DNA from: Yersinia proxima
GTDB lineage: Bacteria; Pseudomonadota; Gammaproteobacteria; Enterobacterales; Enterobacteriaceae
DNA: 64,000 bases
NCBI RefSeq assembly: GCF_902170785.1
Contig: NZ_CABHYG010000014.1
Coordinates: 355,125 to 419,124 of the forward strand
Direction: 5' to 3'
This document shows positions 22,026 through 31,643 of the stretch, piece after piece. Under the pieces are notes generated by a model. That model searched no databases, was not told the origin of the DNA, and saw only the letters and a list, made by a program, of their open reading frames with translations. Both the position numbers and the translations under genes were made by a program. Every line of letters starts with the position of its first letter. The stretch's first letter is position 1.

Positions 22026-22397
22026 ATGGGATTGATTGACGAATGGGCTGAAAGACACATTATCAGTGCTCAAGAAAAAGGTGAGCTCGATAATTTACCT
22101 GGGCAAGGTCAGCCATTAATACTTGATGATGATACTTTCATTCCAGCGGAGTTAAGGGCTGGATATAGATTACTGAAGAATGCGGGATACCTTCCTCCCG
22201 AATTACAGGATAGGCAGGAAGCTCTCACTATCACTGATTTGTTGTCACATCTCGACAAACAGCATGATGACTATGAGAGTTTACATAAACGATTAGCTTT
22301 ATTAGAGTTAAGATTAAAGCAGGCTGGCCTTAGCACAGACTTTTTGCATCAAGAATATCGGCATAAAGTGACATATAAACTGTCTAAAGGGGAATAA
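22026..22397 (+). CDS. yhdN: YhdN, DUF1992-family protein
   Basis: 123 aa from ATG 22026 (MGLIDEWAERHI), preceded by GGGAGGGGAT. It belongs to the DnaJ-homologue-like DUF1992 family. GELDNLPGQGQPLILDDD, AELRAGYRLLKNAGYLPPE and QAGLSTDFL are the conserved blocks. Molecular function is not known. Its stop is 3 nt from zntR, an arrangement shared with E. coli. Confidence 0.9.
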   Translation: MGLIDEWAERHIISAQEKGELDNLPGQGQPLILDDDTFIPAELRAGYRLLKNAGYLPPELQDRQEALTITDLLSHLDKQHDDYESLHKRLALLELRLKQAGLSTDFLHQEYRHKVTYKLSKGE

Positions 22398-22400
22398 CGG

Positions 22401-22826
22401 ATGTTAAAGATTGGGCAAATCGCTAAACTTGCTGACGTAACGCCAGACACTATTCGCTATTATGAAAAACAAGGCATGATGGATCATGGTGAACGGACTG
22501 AAGGTGGCTACAGACTTTATACTGAACAAGATTTGCAGCGTTTGCGCTTTATCCGTTATGCAAAGCAGCTTGGTTTTACATTAGAAACAATTGCTGAGTT
22601 ATTGTCTATTCGCGTCGATCCTGAACATCATACCTGCCAGGAATCTAAAGCTATTGTAGATTCTCGGTTACTCGATGTAGAAAGTAAAATTACAGAGTTA
22701 AAAAGGATGCGCGAGTCACTAAAACGGCTTAGTGATGCATGTTGTGGTAGTACGCATGCTACGACTTATTGCTCAATTTTGGAGGCATTGGAGCAGGGGG
22801 CTGCTGAAGAGTTAGCCAGAAATTAA
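22401..22826 (+). CDS. zntR: ZntR, MerR-family zinc-responsive regulator
   Basis: 141 aa, MerR-type. The winged HTH lies at residues 1-70 (IGQIAKLADVTPDTIRYYEK) and a dimerisation helix follows. The zinc-sensing residues known in E. coli ZntR are at the same positions: Cys79, Cys114, Cys115, His119 and Cys124 (CQES, DACCGSTH, TTYC). In E. coli it activates the ZntA zinc exporter by underwinding the promoter; zntA is not in this window. Confidence 0.96.
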   Translation: MLKIGQIAKLADVTPDTIRYYEKQGMMDHGERTEGGYRLYTEQDLQRLRFIRYAKQLGFTLETIAELLSIRVDPEHHTCQESKAIVDSRLLDVESKITELKRMRESLKRLSDACCGSTHATTYCSILEALEQGAAEELARN

Positions 22827-22914
22827 ATTTTTTAGATGGATAGTTTTAATCAGTTCAAACAAACAGTATTATTCGTGGGATTTTTAATCAATATTTCTTT
22901 AGTGAGGCACTTCT

Positions 22915-23121
22915 ATGACGACATATCGGCATACCAAAGGAAAAATTAAGGACAACGCGCTGGAAGCTCTACTCCATGATCCTCTTTTCAGGCAACGTAT
23001 TGAAAAGAATGTTAAAGGCAAAGGAAGCTATCAGCGTAAAGAAAAACACGCAAAAGGTGGTAACTGGGAGGCCAGTGGTAAGCAATCAATAGATTTATTA
23101 CCACTGGCCTTCTCGATTTGA
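22915..23121 (+). CDS. arfA: ArfA, alternative ribosome-rescue factor
   Basis: 68-aa reading frame. The N-terminal 50 residues ([46 protein letters not shown]) match ArfA, which recruits RF2 to ribosomes stalled on mRNAs without a stop codon. The C-terminal end is different from E. coli and hydrophobic (LLPLAFSI). A 13-bp hairpin lies inside the coding region and probably ends or cuts the mRNA before the stop, so that the active product is made only when trans-translation fails. Confidence 0.92.
   Translation: MTTYRHTKGKIKDNALEALLHDPLFRQRIEKNVKGKGSYQRKEKHAKGGNWEASGKQSIDLLPLAFSI
23069..23110 (+). promoter_or_regulatory. Hairpin inside arfA (non-stop mRNA generator)
   Basis: Perfect 13-bp inverted repeat AGGCCAGTGGTAA (23069-23081) / TTACCACTGGCCT (23098-23110) with a 16-nt loop, entirely inside the arfA frame and upstream of its TGA. 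In E. coli arfA an equivalent in-gene hairpin gives truncated mRNA by RNase III cleavage or termination. Confidence 0.85.
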
Positions 23122-23130
23122 AACTAATAA

Positions 23131-23154
23131 AAAAGCCATCATTTGATGGCTTTT
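23131..23154. terminator. Bidirectional terminator between arfA and mscL
   Basis: 10-bp stem AAAAGCCATC (23131-23140) / GATGGCTTTT (23145-23154) with a 4-nt loop. It lies between convergent genes and carries an A-run on one side and a T-run on the other, so it serves both strands. Confidence 0.88.
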
Positions 23155-23174
23155 GACGTTAAATAAGGCTGTAG

Positions 23175-23585
23175 TTATTTTGGCTGTTGTGCTTTCAGTA
23201 AATCACGAATCTCTGCGAGCAGTTTTTCTTCTGTTGTTGGTGCTGGCGGTGCTGCAGGTTCTTCCGCTTTTTCACGGCGTAATTTGTTCATCAGTTTCAC
23301 GGCAGAGAAAATAGCCAGCGCGACGATGACAAAATCAAAAATACTCTGAATAAAACTACCGTAATTCATTACAACGGCAGGGATATTTCCTTCGGCTGCA
23401 CGTAATACGAAATGGAATTGTTTGAAATCGACCCCACCGAGTAATAAACCTAATGGTGGCATTATGATATCGGCAACAAGTGAAGAAACAATTCTACCAA
23501 ATGCAGCACCAATAATTACCCCGACAGCCAGGTCGACCACATTGCCACGCATGGCAAATTCACGAAATTCCTTCATAAAACTCAT
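23175..23585 (-). CDS. mscL: MscL, large-conductance mechanosensitive channel
   Basis: 136 aa from ATG 23585 ([20 protein letters not shown]), the E. coli length; GGGGGTG lies just upstream, and an ATG 9 nt earlier is less likely. The protein has two transmembrane helices: TM1 with [19 protein letters not shown] and TM2 with [20 protein letters not shown]. The C-terminal helix ends [12 protein letters not shown]. Opens under membrane tension at hypo-osmotic shock. Confidence 0.98.
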   Translation of the reverse strand: MSFMKEFREFAMRGNVVDLAVGVIIGAAFGRIVSSLVADIIMPPLGLLLGGVDFKQFHFVLRAAEGNIPAVVMNYGSFIQSIFDFVIVALAIFSAVKLMNKLRREKAEEPAAPPAPTTEEKLLAEIRDLLKAQQPK

Positions 23586-23704
23586 AACCAACACCCCCTT
23601 TAAAATGAACTACTTAAGTTTAGCTAAATAAAACGGAATACAGCCATAATTATAGGAAACTTTTTTATTCTCTATCGGAATAGTTTTAATTTAATCGGCT
23701 TTGA

Positions 23705-25081
23705 TTACAAGAAGAATGGGCTAGGTTGGAACAACCGTTCCACATCGGGGACAAATTTTTTGTGGGTAATAAACATTACAACATGATCCCCCTGTTTAAT
23801 AACAGAGTTGCTATTAGCAATGATAACTTCGTCGCCGCGAACAATCGCCCCAATAGTTGTACCTGGTGGCAGCTTTATATCTTCGACCATTCGGCCGACT
23901 ACTTTTGATGTGGTTTCATCACCATGAGCAATGGCTTCTATCGCTTCAGCAACACCGCGTCTCAATGATGATACGCTAACGATATCGGCTTTACGGACGT
24001 GACCTAACAGCGCGGAAATAGTGGCTTGTTGTGGCGATATAACAATATCAATAACACTTCCCTGAACCAGATCGACATACGCACTACGCTGGATTAATAC
24101 CATTGCCTTTTTAGCTCCCATGCGTTTTGCGAGCATGGCAGACATAATATTAGCTTCATCATCATTAGTAATGGCAATAAAGACATCAACCTGTTCAATA
24201 TGCTCTTCTGCTAATAATTCCTGATCTGATGCATCGCCATAAAATACGATTGTGTCGTGCAGCATCTCTGCCAATTCGGCAGCACGTTGCTGATCTCGCT
24301 CGATTAATTTTACGCTATAGTCTTTTTCTAATCGTAGCGCCAAGCCTGCCCCAACGTTCCCACCGCCGACAATCATGATGCGTTTATAGGGTTTTTCCAA
24401 CCGTTGCAGTTCACTCATTACGGCCCGGATATGCTGCGAGGCGGCAACAAAGAAAACTTCATCACCAGCTTCAATAATTGTAGAACCCTGGGGACGGATT
24501 GGCCGGTCTTGACGAAATATAGCCGCAACTCGGGTATCAATATGCGGCATATGTTCACGTAAAGATGATAATGCATTTCCGACTAATGGCCCGCCGTAAT
24601 AGGCCTTGACCGCAGCGATACTGACTTTACCTTCGGCAAAATTAACTACTTGTAACGCGCCTGGATATTCGATCAGTTTATAGATGTAATCTATAACTAG
24701 CTGTTCGGGTGATATTAAATGGTCAATAGGAACCGCTTCCGGTAGAAATAATTTGTCTGCTTCACGAATATATTCAGCTGAACGGATGCGAGCGATACGA
24801 TTTGGTGTGTTAAATAGCGAGTAAGCTATTTGGCAGGCAACCATATTGGTTTCATCAGAATTCGTTACTGCAACCAACATATCGGCATCTTCTGCCCCGG
24901 CTTCTCGTAAAATTCGCGGGTGCGAACCATGCCCTTGCACGACTCGCAGATCAAATTTATCTTGTAACTGACGCAACCGGCCAGAATCGACATCCACTAC
25001 GGTAATATCGTTGTTCTCACCCACCAGATTTTCTGCCAGGGTGCCGCCAACTTGCCCCGCCCCAAGAATGATTATTTTCAT
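23705..25081 (-). CDS. trkA: TrkA, NAD-binding regulator of Trk potassium uptake
   Basis: 458 aa, the E. coli length. Two tandem RCK units are visible: each has an N-terminal Rossmann nucleotide-binding part ([13 protein letters not shown] near residue 7 and [14 protein letters not shown] near 238) and a TrkA-C part. Peripheral membrane regulator of TrkG/TrkH. Downstream of rsmB on the same strand, 51 nt apart, as in the fmt-rsmB-trkA-mscL order of E. coli. Confidence 0.98.
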   Translation of the reverse strand: MKIIILGAGQVGGTLAENLVGENNDITVVDVDSGRLRQLQDKFDLRVVQGHGSHPRILREAGAEDADMLVAVTNSDETNMVACQIAYSLFNTPNRIARIRSAEYIREADKLFLPEAVPIDHLISPEQLVIDYIYKLIEYPGALQVVNFAEGKVSIAAVKAYYGGPLVGNALSSLREHMPHIDTRVAAIFRQDRPIRPQGSTIIEAGDEVFFVAASQHIRAVMSELQRLEKPYKRIMIVGGGNVGAGLALRLEKDYSVKLIERDQQRAAELAEMLHDTIVFYGDASDQELLAEEHIEQVDVFIAITNDDEANIMSAMLAKRMGAKKAMVLIQRSAYVDLVQGSVIDIVISPQQATISALLGHVRKADIVSVSSLRRGVAEAIEAIAHGDETTSKVVGRMVEDIKLPPGTTIGAIVRGDEVIIANSNSVIKQGDHVVMFITHKKFVPDVERLFQPSPFFL

Positions 25082-25132
25082 AGCGTTCTCTGTTTCACAC
25101 TGAAATTAGGTTTGAGGCAGCAAAGGCCACGA

Positions 25133-26422
25133 CTATCTTTTGATCAACTTTGCATAATAAAAACCATCACCATCCTCAGGATGTGGCAAATTTTGCCTGC
25201 CAGGCGCTGAAACTGTGCCGGTTTCGACCAAGTCTGCTTCACTGTGGCGTTGCAGGAAAGTGGCGATCTGCTGCTGATTCTCTTCGGGCAATATAGAACA
25301 GGTAGCATAAACCATTACGCCACCTTTTTTCAGTTTAGGCCAGATAGCTTCAATTATCTCAGATTGAAGTTGGGCTAACTCGGCGATATCACTGTCTCGA
25401 CGCAACCATTTGATATCTGGGTGCCGGCGAATAACACCGGTTGCGGAGCAAGGGGCATCTAACAGGATTCGATCGAATTGTTGATCACCGCACCATTCAT
25501 CTGGTGTTCGGCCATCGCCGACTCGCACGTCTGCATGTAATTTCAGGCGTTGTAAGTTTTCTTTAACCCGGCTGAGGCGCTGTTCGTCTATATCGACAGC
25601 TAATACATGAGCCTTTGGCGCAGCTTCCAGAATATGGGTTGTTTTACCCCCCGGGGCAGCACACAAATCGAGGATCTGCTCACCATCTTGTGGATCAAGC
25701 AGATCAACACAGCCTTGTGCTGATGCATCTTGCACCGTTACCCAGCCAAGTTCAAAGCCGGGGAGATCACTGACGGCGCAAGGTGTGATAAGGCGAACTG
25801 CATCAGGGTAAAAGTCATGAGGCAGAGCTTCAATATTGGCTTGCTTCAATAGCTCAAGGTATTCATTGCGTGAATGGTGTAGTCGGCTTACGCGCAGCCA
25901 CATTGGTGGTTTCTGGTTATTTGCATCCAGGATCTGTTGCCATTGGTCAGGATAGGCCAGCTTAATTCGTGCCAATAACCAGCTCGGATGAAGATAGTGG
26001 CTATCGTTATTTGCAGCCCGTTCCAGTAATTCCACTTGTTGACGCTGGAATTGACGCAGTACGCCATTGATTAGCCCTTTTAACTGCGGGCGTTTGAGTG
26101 CGGTTGCACCCTCGACAGTTTCCGCCAGTGCCGCATGAGGCGGAATACGCGTGTATATCAGCTGATAAAGCCCAACCATAATCAGATAATGAAAAACACG
26201 CTGCTTACCGGTCATTGGGCGTGCCATTAACTGCTGGATACACCACTCGAGCTGTGGGAGGACACGCAAAGTGCCAAAACACAACTCCTGCAGCAATGCG
26301 CGATCTTTATCAGAAATACTTTTATGTAGCCCAGGTAAAACGGTGCTGAGCGATTGCCCCTGATCCAGTACCTGGCTAATTGCTTTGGCAGCTATGCTGC
26401 GGAGATTATATGTGTTTTTCAT
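25133..26422 (-). CDS. rsmB: RsmB, 16S rRNA m5C967 methyltransferase
   Basis: 429 aa from ATG 26422 ([19 protein letters not shown]), matching the E. coli length; a further ATG 18 nt upstream is less likely. It has a NusB-like RNA-binding N-terminal domain (about 1-140) and a NOL1/NOP2-type SAM methyltransferase domain. The SAM site is [16 protein letters not shown]. The two cysteines of the mechanism lie in DAPCSATG and [11 protein letters not shown]. Confidence 0.98.
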   Translation of the reverse strand: MKNTYNLRSIAAKAISQVLDQGQSLSTVLPGLHKSISDKDRALLQELCFGTLRVLPQLEWCIQQLMARPMTGKQRVFHYLIMVGLYQLIYTRIPPHAALAETVEGATALKRPQLKGLINGVLRQFQRQQVELLERAANNDSHYLHPSWLLARIKLAYPDQWQQILDANNQKPPMWLRVSRLHHSRNEYLELLKQANIEALPHDFYPDAVRLITPCAVSDLPGFELGWVTVQDASAQGCVDLLDPQDGEQILDLCAAPGGKTTHILEAAPKAHVLAVDIDEQRLSRVKENLQRLKLHADVRVGDGRTPDEWCGDQQFDRILLDAPCSATGVIRRHPDIKWLRRDSDIAELAQLQSEIIEAIWPKLKKGGVMVYATCSILPEENQQQIATFLQRHSEADLVETGTVSAPGRQNLPHPEDGDGFYYAKLIKR

Positions 26423-26532
26423 AACCAAAAAAGCCGACAAACGTCAGCAAATAAAGGGAAAGTGGCCCGATGATGATGTATCGGGCGATGAAACCTATAC
26501 CTGTTGGGTATATAGCTGTAGCTGCTGGGCTA

Positions 26533-27480
26533 TTATGCTAGCTGGTTACCGGGTGTAAACCATTCGCGCCGTGAATTTAGCAAGTCAGCAGCGGACATAG
26601 CTTTCTTCCCGGCCGGTTGCAGTTGCGTGATATTCAAAACGCCATCTGCGGTTGCGACCTGGATGCCATGCTTATCGGCATGAATGATTGTACCAGGTGC
26701 TGCATTATCAACAGTTGCGAGCACTTGTGCTTGCCAAACTTTGATGGGTTGTTCATCAACAACGAAATAGCTGACTGGCCAAGGATTGAAAGCACGAATA
26801 CAACGCTCTAACTGGACAGCAGAAAGCGACCAATCTAATTTGGCTTCCTCTTTGCTGAGTTTTTCTGCATAGGTAACTTGCGCTTCATCTTGAACTTCGG
26901 GCTGTGCAGTGCCTTCGGCCAACTGTTGTAATGTTACCAACAAGCCCTGAGGACCAAGTTGCGCCAACTTATCGTAGAGCGTTGCACTGGTATCTTCTGG
27001 CTGAATATCACACTCAATTTTATGCAGCATATCACCGGTATCTAGCCCGACATCCATTTGCATGATTGTCACACCAGTTTTTGCATCGCCAGCCCATAAT
27101 GAACGTTGGATTGGCGCAGCACCGCGCCAGCGCGGCAACAGAGAACCGTGCACATTAATACAACCTAATCGTGGCATGGCCAAAACAGATGCAGGGAGAA
27201 TTAAGCCGTAGGCGACCACCACCATAATATCTGCATTAAGATCGGCAACCAGGTGCTGATTCTCTTCTGGCCGCAATGATTTTGGCTGAAAAACAGGAAT
27301 ATCGTGTTGTTCGGCTAAGACCTTAACTGGGCTAGGGGTGAGTTTATTCCCTCGACCAGCCGGGCGGTCTGGTTGAGTGAAAACACCAACTATCTGATGT
27401 TGAGAAGACAACAGCGCGCCTAAATGGCGCGCTGCAAAGTCAGGAGTTCCGGCAAAAATAATCCGCAAAGAATCAGACAC
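26533..27480 (-). CDS. fmt: Methionyl-tRNA formyltransferase
   Basis: 315 aa (E. coli 315). It formylates initiator Met-tRNA using 10-formyl-THF. The N-terminal catalytic domain has the formyl-THF loop [17 protein letters not shown] with catalytic Asn and His and the GLDTGDM motif; the C-terminal domain binds tRNA. It lies 24 nt after def, so the formylation and deformylation enzymes are co-transcribed. Confidence 0.98.
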   Translation of the reverse strand: MSDSLRIIFAGTPDFAARHLGALLSSQHQIVGVFTQPDRPAGRGNKLTPSPVKVLAEQHDIPVFQPKSLRPEENQHLVADLNADIMVVVAYGLILPASVLAMPRLGCINVHGSLLPRWRGAAPIQRSLWAGDAKTGVTIMQMDVGLDTGDMLHKIECDIQPEDTSATLYDKLAQLGPQGLLVTLQQLAEGTAQPEVQDEAQVTYAEKLSKEEAKLDWSLSAVQLERCIRAFNPWPVSYFVVDEQPIKVWQAQVLATVDNAAPGTIIHADKHGIQVATADGVLNITQLQPAGKKAMSAADLLNSRREWFTPGNQLA

Positions 27481-27504
27481 ATTGGTTTCCTGAATTAAAA
27501 GGGG

Positions 27505-28017
27505 TTAGTTGGCACGAGCATTCAGCTTGGCCATTTTCTCCAGCTTTTGGCGGATACGCTGACGTTTCAGTGGTGATAAATAGTCCACAAACAGTTTACC
27601 AACCAAGTGGTCCATTTCATGCTGAATGCAAATTGCCAACAAATCATCAGCTTCTAGCTCGAACGGTTTTCCGTCACGATCTAATGCTCTGATTTTGACT
27701 TTTTCAGCTCGAGGAACCAATGCACGTTGCTCAGGAATGGATAAGCAACCTTCTTCAATGCCGGTTTCACCGCTTTTTTCCAACAGTTCAGGGTTAATCA
27801 ACACTAAACGCTGGTCACGATTTTCCGAAACATCAATGACAATAATTTGCAGGTGAACATCCACTTGTGTTGCAGCAAGGCCAATACCTTCCTCTGCGTA
27901 CATCGTTTCGAACATGTCGTCCACGATACGCTGGATTTCACCATTGACTTCTTTTACCGGCGCTGCAATTTTGCGCAGCCGCTCGTCTGGGTAATGTAAT
28001 ACTTGTAATACTGACAT
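27505..28017 (-). CDS. def: Peptide deformylase
   Basis: 170 aa (E. coli 169). Fe2+ metalloenzyme that removes the N-terminal formyl group. All three motifs are present: [16 protein letters not shown] (metal Cys) and QHEMDHL (HExxH with two metal His). First gene of the leftward def-fmt-rsmB-trkA cluster and divergent from dprA across a 133-bp gap that must hold both promoters. Confidence 0.98.
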   Translation of the reverse strand: MSVLQVLHYPDERLRKIAAPVKEVNGEIQRIVDDMFETMYAEEGIGLAATQVDVHLQIIVIDVSENRDQRLVLINPELLEKSGETGIEEGCLSIPEQRALVPRAEKVKIRALDRDGKPFELEADDLLAICIQHEMDHLVGKLFVDYLSPLKRQRIRQKLEKMAKLNARAN

Positions 28018-28150
28018 AAATATCTAGATCTGCGTCCGAGTAGTGAATGATATTCAATCCTTATTCTAGACATTTCCGGCCTTGATTGACAGCATCGTCT
28101 ACCAATTGAACAAATTGGTGTCAGCTTAGAAAGCCAGCCAGGGAGGAGTT

Positions 28151-29149
28151 ATGTTAGCGGCGGAATTATGGCTCAGGATGAGCCAGGTCAAAGGGCTTGG
28201 AACAATAAAAGGCAGTGCCTTGGTCAGAAGGTTACTTGCCAGTGGTGATGTTCACCTCGGTAGATTAGCTGCCTATGGGTTAGAACCGCAGCAATGTCAG
28301 CAATTTACTCAGGTGGAGCCTCACTATATTGATGCCACATTGACCTGGCTGGATCACCCCTCTCACCATTTACTGGCTTATGGCGAACCAGGTTATCCGC
28401 CACGTTTGACTCATATTTCCTCCCCTCCATTGATCATTTTTGCCGCTGGTGAACTTGATGTTCTTTATCAACCACAAGTTGCCATGGTGGGGAGTCGTCA
28501 TTTTAGTCATTATGGCGAACATTGGGGGCGACATTTTGCCTCAGAACTGGCTCTTACTGGGTTAGTTATCACCAGTGGCTTGGCTATGGGGATTGATGGG
28601 ATATGCCACAAGTCGGCCTTGAATACTAAAGGAAAAACCATTGCGGTATTAGGTAGCGGGCTGGAAAACATATACCCACGTCGCCACAGCCAATTAGCGC
28701 GAGAAATTGAGCATCACGGCGGGGTGCTAGTCTCCGAGTTTCTGACAACAGCATTACCTGTTGCCACTCATTTCCCCAGAAGAAATCGTATTATCAGTGG
28801 GTTAAGCTCCGCAGTGTTGGTGGTCGAAGCTACACTGAAAAGTGGCTCTTTGATTACTGCCCGCTATGCTATGGAGCAAGGGAGAGATGTTTTTGCCTTA
28901 CCGGGGCCATTGGGCAGTGCAACCAGTGAGGGCGTTCATTGGTTGATTCAGCAGGGAGCTTACCTGGCCAGGTCTGCCCGTGAGGTCGCCGAACAGGTCG
29001 GTGGCTCGCTACAATGGATATCATTACCCGAGAAAGTAATTATTTCTTCATCCGGAGAGCAAGTTGAATTGCCATTTGCCGATGTGTTGGCTAACGTAGG
29101 AGATGAGGTGACACCCGTTGATGTCAGTGATATGCATGTATCTTATTGA
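28151..29149 (+). CDS. dprA: DprA/Smf, truncated at the C-terminus by prophage insertion
   Basis: Single-strand DNA-binding protein that loads RecA in natural transformation; its role in enterobacteria is less clear. The Rossmann-like DprA domain is complete (AMVGSRHFSHYGEHWGR, SGLAMGIDGICHKSAL, FPRRNRIISGLS, GSLITARYAMEQGRDVF). The first 325 residues are native, ending TPVDV at the attL core. The last 7 (SDMHVSY) are phage-encoded. The missing 48 residues, part of the winged-helix end, are found at 60,397-60,543. Native length would be 373 (E. coli Smf 374). Whether this form works is unknown. Confidence 0.93.
   Translation: MLAAELWLRMSQVKGLGTIKGSALVRRLLASGDVHLGRLAAYGLEPQQCQQFTQVEPHYIDATLTWLDHPSHHLLAYGEPGYPPRLTHISSPPLIIFAAGELDVLYQPQVAMVGSRHFSHYGEHWGRHFASELALTGLVITSGLAMGIDGICHKSALNTKGKTIAVLGSGLENIYPRRHSQLAREIEHHGGVLVSEFLTTALPVATHFPRRNRIISGLSSAVLVVEATLKSGSLITARYAMEQGRDVFALPGPLGSATSEGVHWLIQQGAYLARSAREVAEQVGGSLQWISLPEKVIISSSGEQVELPFADVLANVGDEVTPVDVSDMHVSY
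29109..29125 (+). other. attL core (17 bp), inside dprA
   Basis: TGACACCCGTTGATGTC, identical to 60,380-60,396. On the left the sequence before it is dprA and after it is phage; on the right it is the reverse. Joining the two sides restores a 373-codon dprA frame, which proves the crossover location to within the 17 bp. Confidence 0.96.
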
Positions 29150-29203
29150 ATATTAAACGTAAAAAAATATCAGTGACCACATGTTGACCACGCCTGGTAA
29201 ATC

Positions 29204-29228
29204 AGCCCCGCTTGCGGGGCTTTGTTTT
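29204..29228 (+). terminator. Terminator just inside the left prophage end
   Basis: Stem AGCCCCG (29204-29210) / CGGGGCT (29215-29221), loop CTTG, then TTTGTTTT. It lies 55 nt after the new dprA stop and would end dprA transcription before it enters the phage late region antisense. Confidence 0.88.
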
Positions 29229-29945
29229 GCCTGATGGTATGCGGTTAAAGTTTGGGTTTTGCATTTTACCTGGTGGCCGTTCTGGCTGCTGTTGTTGGTT
29301 TTCTGTCCGAGATCAAAGTGAGTTTCTCACCCGTTTTTACAGTATCAAAATTTCCCCTCAACTTTGCGCAATCCCTTGCGGCGTCTGGCTTAGCGCGTGA
29401 TTACGTTTATTCTTGTAAATGCCTGCCGCTTTGCGTTTGATCGGACGTAAAATATAAATTCCCTTTAAAATCATAATGTTGAATTTATTAGATCATATTG
29501 AGATCATTCTATTTACTGTAATTCACTGAAATATATATCACTCGTTACAGCTTGCGATCCATGCGAGATCATTAGGACTGGCGCGGCCTGGCGTAGGCGT
29601 TTGTAGAGTTACCAAACTGTAATAAGTTCGCCAAATATTTTGTGCAGGCGTGGTGGGCGTGTGCGTTTTACCTCCCGTTTCTTTTACGTGGCTGGATTTA
29701 CCTCATATGTTTTATGGGTGGCTCATGGCGCGATTATCTTGTTTGAATCTGAATCTTGAGGTGCATTAAGTGATGCGTGGCTTGGTGTGGCTCTCAGTGC
29801 GTCATATGCGATGCGCTCCGGCCTTGCTGGGTGAGCAATGAGGGATTTTCCTGTAATTCTTACAGGGACATTACGTAATTTTATTACTGTTTGGGGGTGT
29901 TAGGAGCACTGAAGCACAGACGTTTCTGTCTGTGCTCGATGGTGG
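29229..29945. other. Gene-free left end of the prophage, possible cos region
   Basis: About 0.7 kb with no convincing gene on either strand. It holds an AT-rich part (about 29445-29550) with three AGATCAT copies, a GC-rich part (about 29578-29605, CTGGCG twice), a small hairpin CCTGTAA/TTACAGG (29850-29866) and the hairpin at 29913-29936. In HP1-like phages cos lies between the end of the late genes and attP, which is this position. No cos sequence was recognised. Confidence 0.4.
29913..29941. repeat. Hairpin with 14-bp motif repeated at 51,875-51,888
   Basis: 9-bp stem AGCACAGAC (29913-29921) / GTCTGTGCT (29928-29936). GTCTGTGCTCGATG (29928-29941) recurs exactly at the 3' end of the gpA gene. 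It lies just past the end of the leftward late operon. No T-run follows on the minus strand. Confidence 0.6.
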
Positions 29946-31643
29946 TTAGGCAATAAAGGGGCTGTACTTGGCGGTCAGGGCTTGCGCGTGGTTGGCGGTC
30001 GCGGTGAAATCGCCGGCATTCAGTGGGCCGTCAGTGTTGGTATGGGTATGGCTGGCTGTCTGTTGTGCCAGTGCTTGGATCACATCCAGCGTATCGGTTA
30101 ACAGTGTCAGCACGTTGATTTCATCGGTACCCAGGCGCACCGATGGCGCGATAAGTTCCTGAGCGGCGGCAACACTGCGGCGAATACCGACGATTTTCTC
30201 TGTGAGCGCGCCGGCAACGTCGGTTGTGTGGTTCTGGCCAACCTTGGTATTTTGGTTCTGGCCAACATCGTCATTTCTGTCTTTGCCAACTTTAATCACC
30301 ATGTTGGCCGAGGTGCCTATCGAATAGTCACCCTCGGCAAGTTGCACCACCTGGCCGGCCATCAGGGTTTTCGTTCCCAGCACCGTGGTGCTGTCGTTGG
30401 CTTTTACCGTGGTTTTGCGGGTGGTGGTGGTACGGTTTTCCTCGTCACTGGTCACACTGCGCCGGCTGCTGGTTTCCTCGATCGCCTGGTCGGTGTCACG
30501 CTGCCAACTGCCATCAACCGTTACGCGCTGACTGACGCCGGCGCGCTGCTGTTGCAATTGCTCCCCTGGCTTGACTGCTGGCAGTGATAGCCCCTCAGAC
30601 AATATTTGCCTAATCATCGGCTTATCAGGCCGACCATCAGCAAAACCAATTTCGACCAGTGTCCCCTCTGGCGGGAACTGGAACATACCGCCCTCACTGC
30701 CGGCCATCGGAATGGGAAGTGGTACCGCGTTATATTCTTGCGCGCCGGCGGCGGCGTTGCCGTTCTCGTCCAGTAATTGAACATTGACGGCATAACGTGG
30801 CCGGAATGGATCGGACGGGTCGCCCAACTCGGCGGCATCAGTCGGACTCATCACCCGCGCGCGGCGGGGCAAATGCAAACCCGCGCCCAATTCTGGATAC
30901 AGTTTTTCAATCTGGCGCTGTTCCGGGGATTTCTGCGCCGGCTGGCCCTGGCTGTTTAACGGCGTCCAGTTCAAGGTCATGCTGTCGTCGCTCACATCAA
31001 CTCTGGTGATGCGTCGGCCATTCACTATCACGCCCGGACGAATGGCCGGGATAAGTGGCAAAGTCAGGCTGTTACCGCCGCCGCCGCCCTGGGTGAACTC
31101 CTGCGGAATATCAACCGGCGTTTGTGCAAAACGGGAATCGGCATAACTGCCGACATAGACGGTGCCGTCCGACAGTTGGTACCAGACATAATCCGGGATA
31201 CTGAACGCGCGCCCCAAATTGAACATCAGTTGGCTACCGCTGCCATTGTGCTGGAAATGGGGGATCGGGGTATCGGTGTAAGCGGTGTTTTCCGGCAACA
31301 CAAAACGCATCGCGGTAGCTTTGCCGACCGCGTCGGTCACGTCGCGCAATGTGGGATGTTGCAATGAGCACGGCCAGGAACGTTCAAACACGCCGACCAG
31401 CTCCCGCACCATTAACCGCTGCGCGCCATTTTCAGCCGGCGCGCTACGCTCAACAAATCCGGTTAACCAACGATAAATTGAGGCGTTATAACCCAAATCC
31501 AGCCGCACCAATTTACCGTTACAATCCTCCTCAGTCAGCGCGGTAATAAACCCCAGGCCGCATCCATTGAGGGAAAGCGACAGGTTTAAGCTATTGGCGG
31601 GAATTTCATCATCGCCAATACGTAAAGTGACAATAGATTTCAT
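29946..31643 (-). CDS. Phage baseplate hub/spike protein (fused gpD/gpV, VgrG-like)
   Basis: 565 aa, last gene of the late operon. The N-terminal half resembles gpD-type hub domains. The middle has the gpV/VgrG OB-fold block (about residues 325-350: PPEGTLVEIGFADGRPDKP). The C-terminal part has beta-helix-like short repeats (DVGQNQNTKVGQNHTTDVAG). Near residues 532-534 an HTH triplet in ASHTHTN resembles the His-x-His iron site of phage spike tips. It probably pierces the host outer membrane. Overlaps the upstream gene by 4 nt. Confidence 0.8.
   Translation of the reverse strand: MKSIVTLRIGDDEIPANSLNLSLSLNGCGLGFITALTEEDCNGKLVRLDLGYNASIYRWLTGFVERSAPAENGAQRLMVRELVGVFERSWPCSLQHPTLRDVTDAVGKATAMRFVLPENTAYTDTPIPHFQHNGSGSQLMFNLGRAFSIPDYVWYQLSDGTVYVGSYADSRFAQTPVDIPQEFTQGGGGGNSLTLPLIPAIRPGVIVNGRRITRVDVSDDSMTLNWTPLNSQGQPAQKSPEQRQIEKLYPELGAGLHLPRRARVMSPTDAAELGDPSDPFRPRYAVNVQLLDENGNAAAGAQEYNAVPLPIPMAGSEGGMFQFPPEGTLVEIGFADGRPDKPMIRQILSEGLSLPAVKPGEQLQQQRAGVSQRVTVDGSWQRDTDQAIEETSSRRSVTSDEENRTTTTRKTTVKANDSTTVLGTKTLMAGQVVQLAEGDYSIGTSANMVIKVGKDRNDDVGQNQNTKVGQNHTTDVAGALTEKIVGIRRSVAAAQELIAPSVRLGTDEINVLTLLTDTLDVIQALAQQTASHTHTNTDGPLNAGDFTATANHAQALTAKYSPFIA

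Noticed and set aside
29173..29191. TGACCAC direct repeats near attL as integrase arm sites
   Set aside because: Only two 7-bp copies, at irregular spacing and not matched near attR, so not enough support for a call.
29252..29440. 62-codon frame with a hydrophobic, signal-like start in the left prophage end
   Set aside because: No convincing ribosome-binding site, a competing overlapping frame of the same length, and no recognisable similarity; the stretch looks non-coding.
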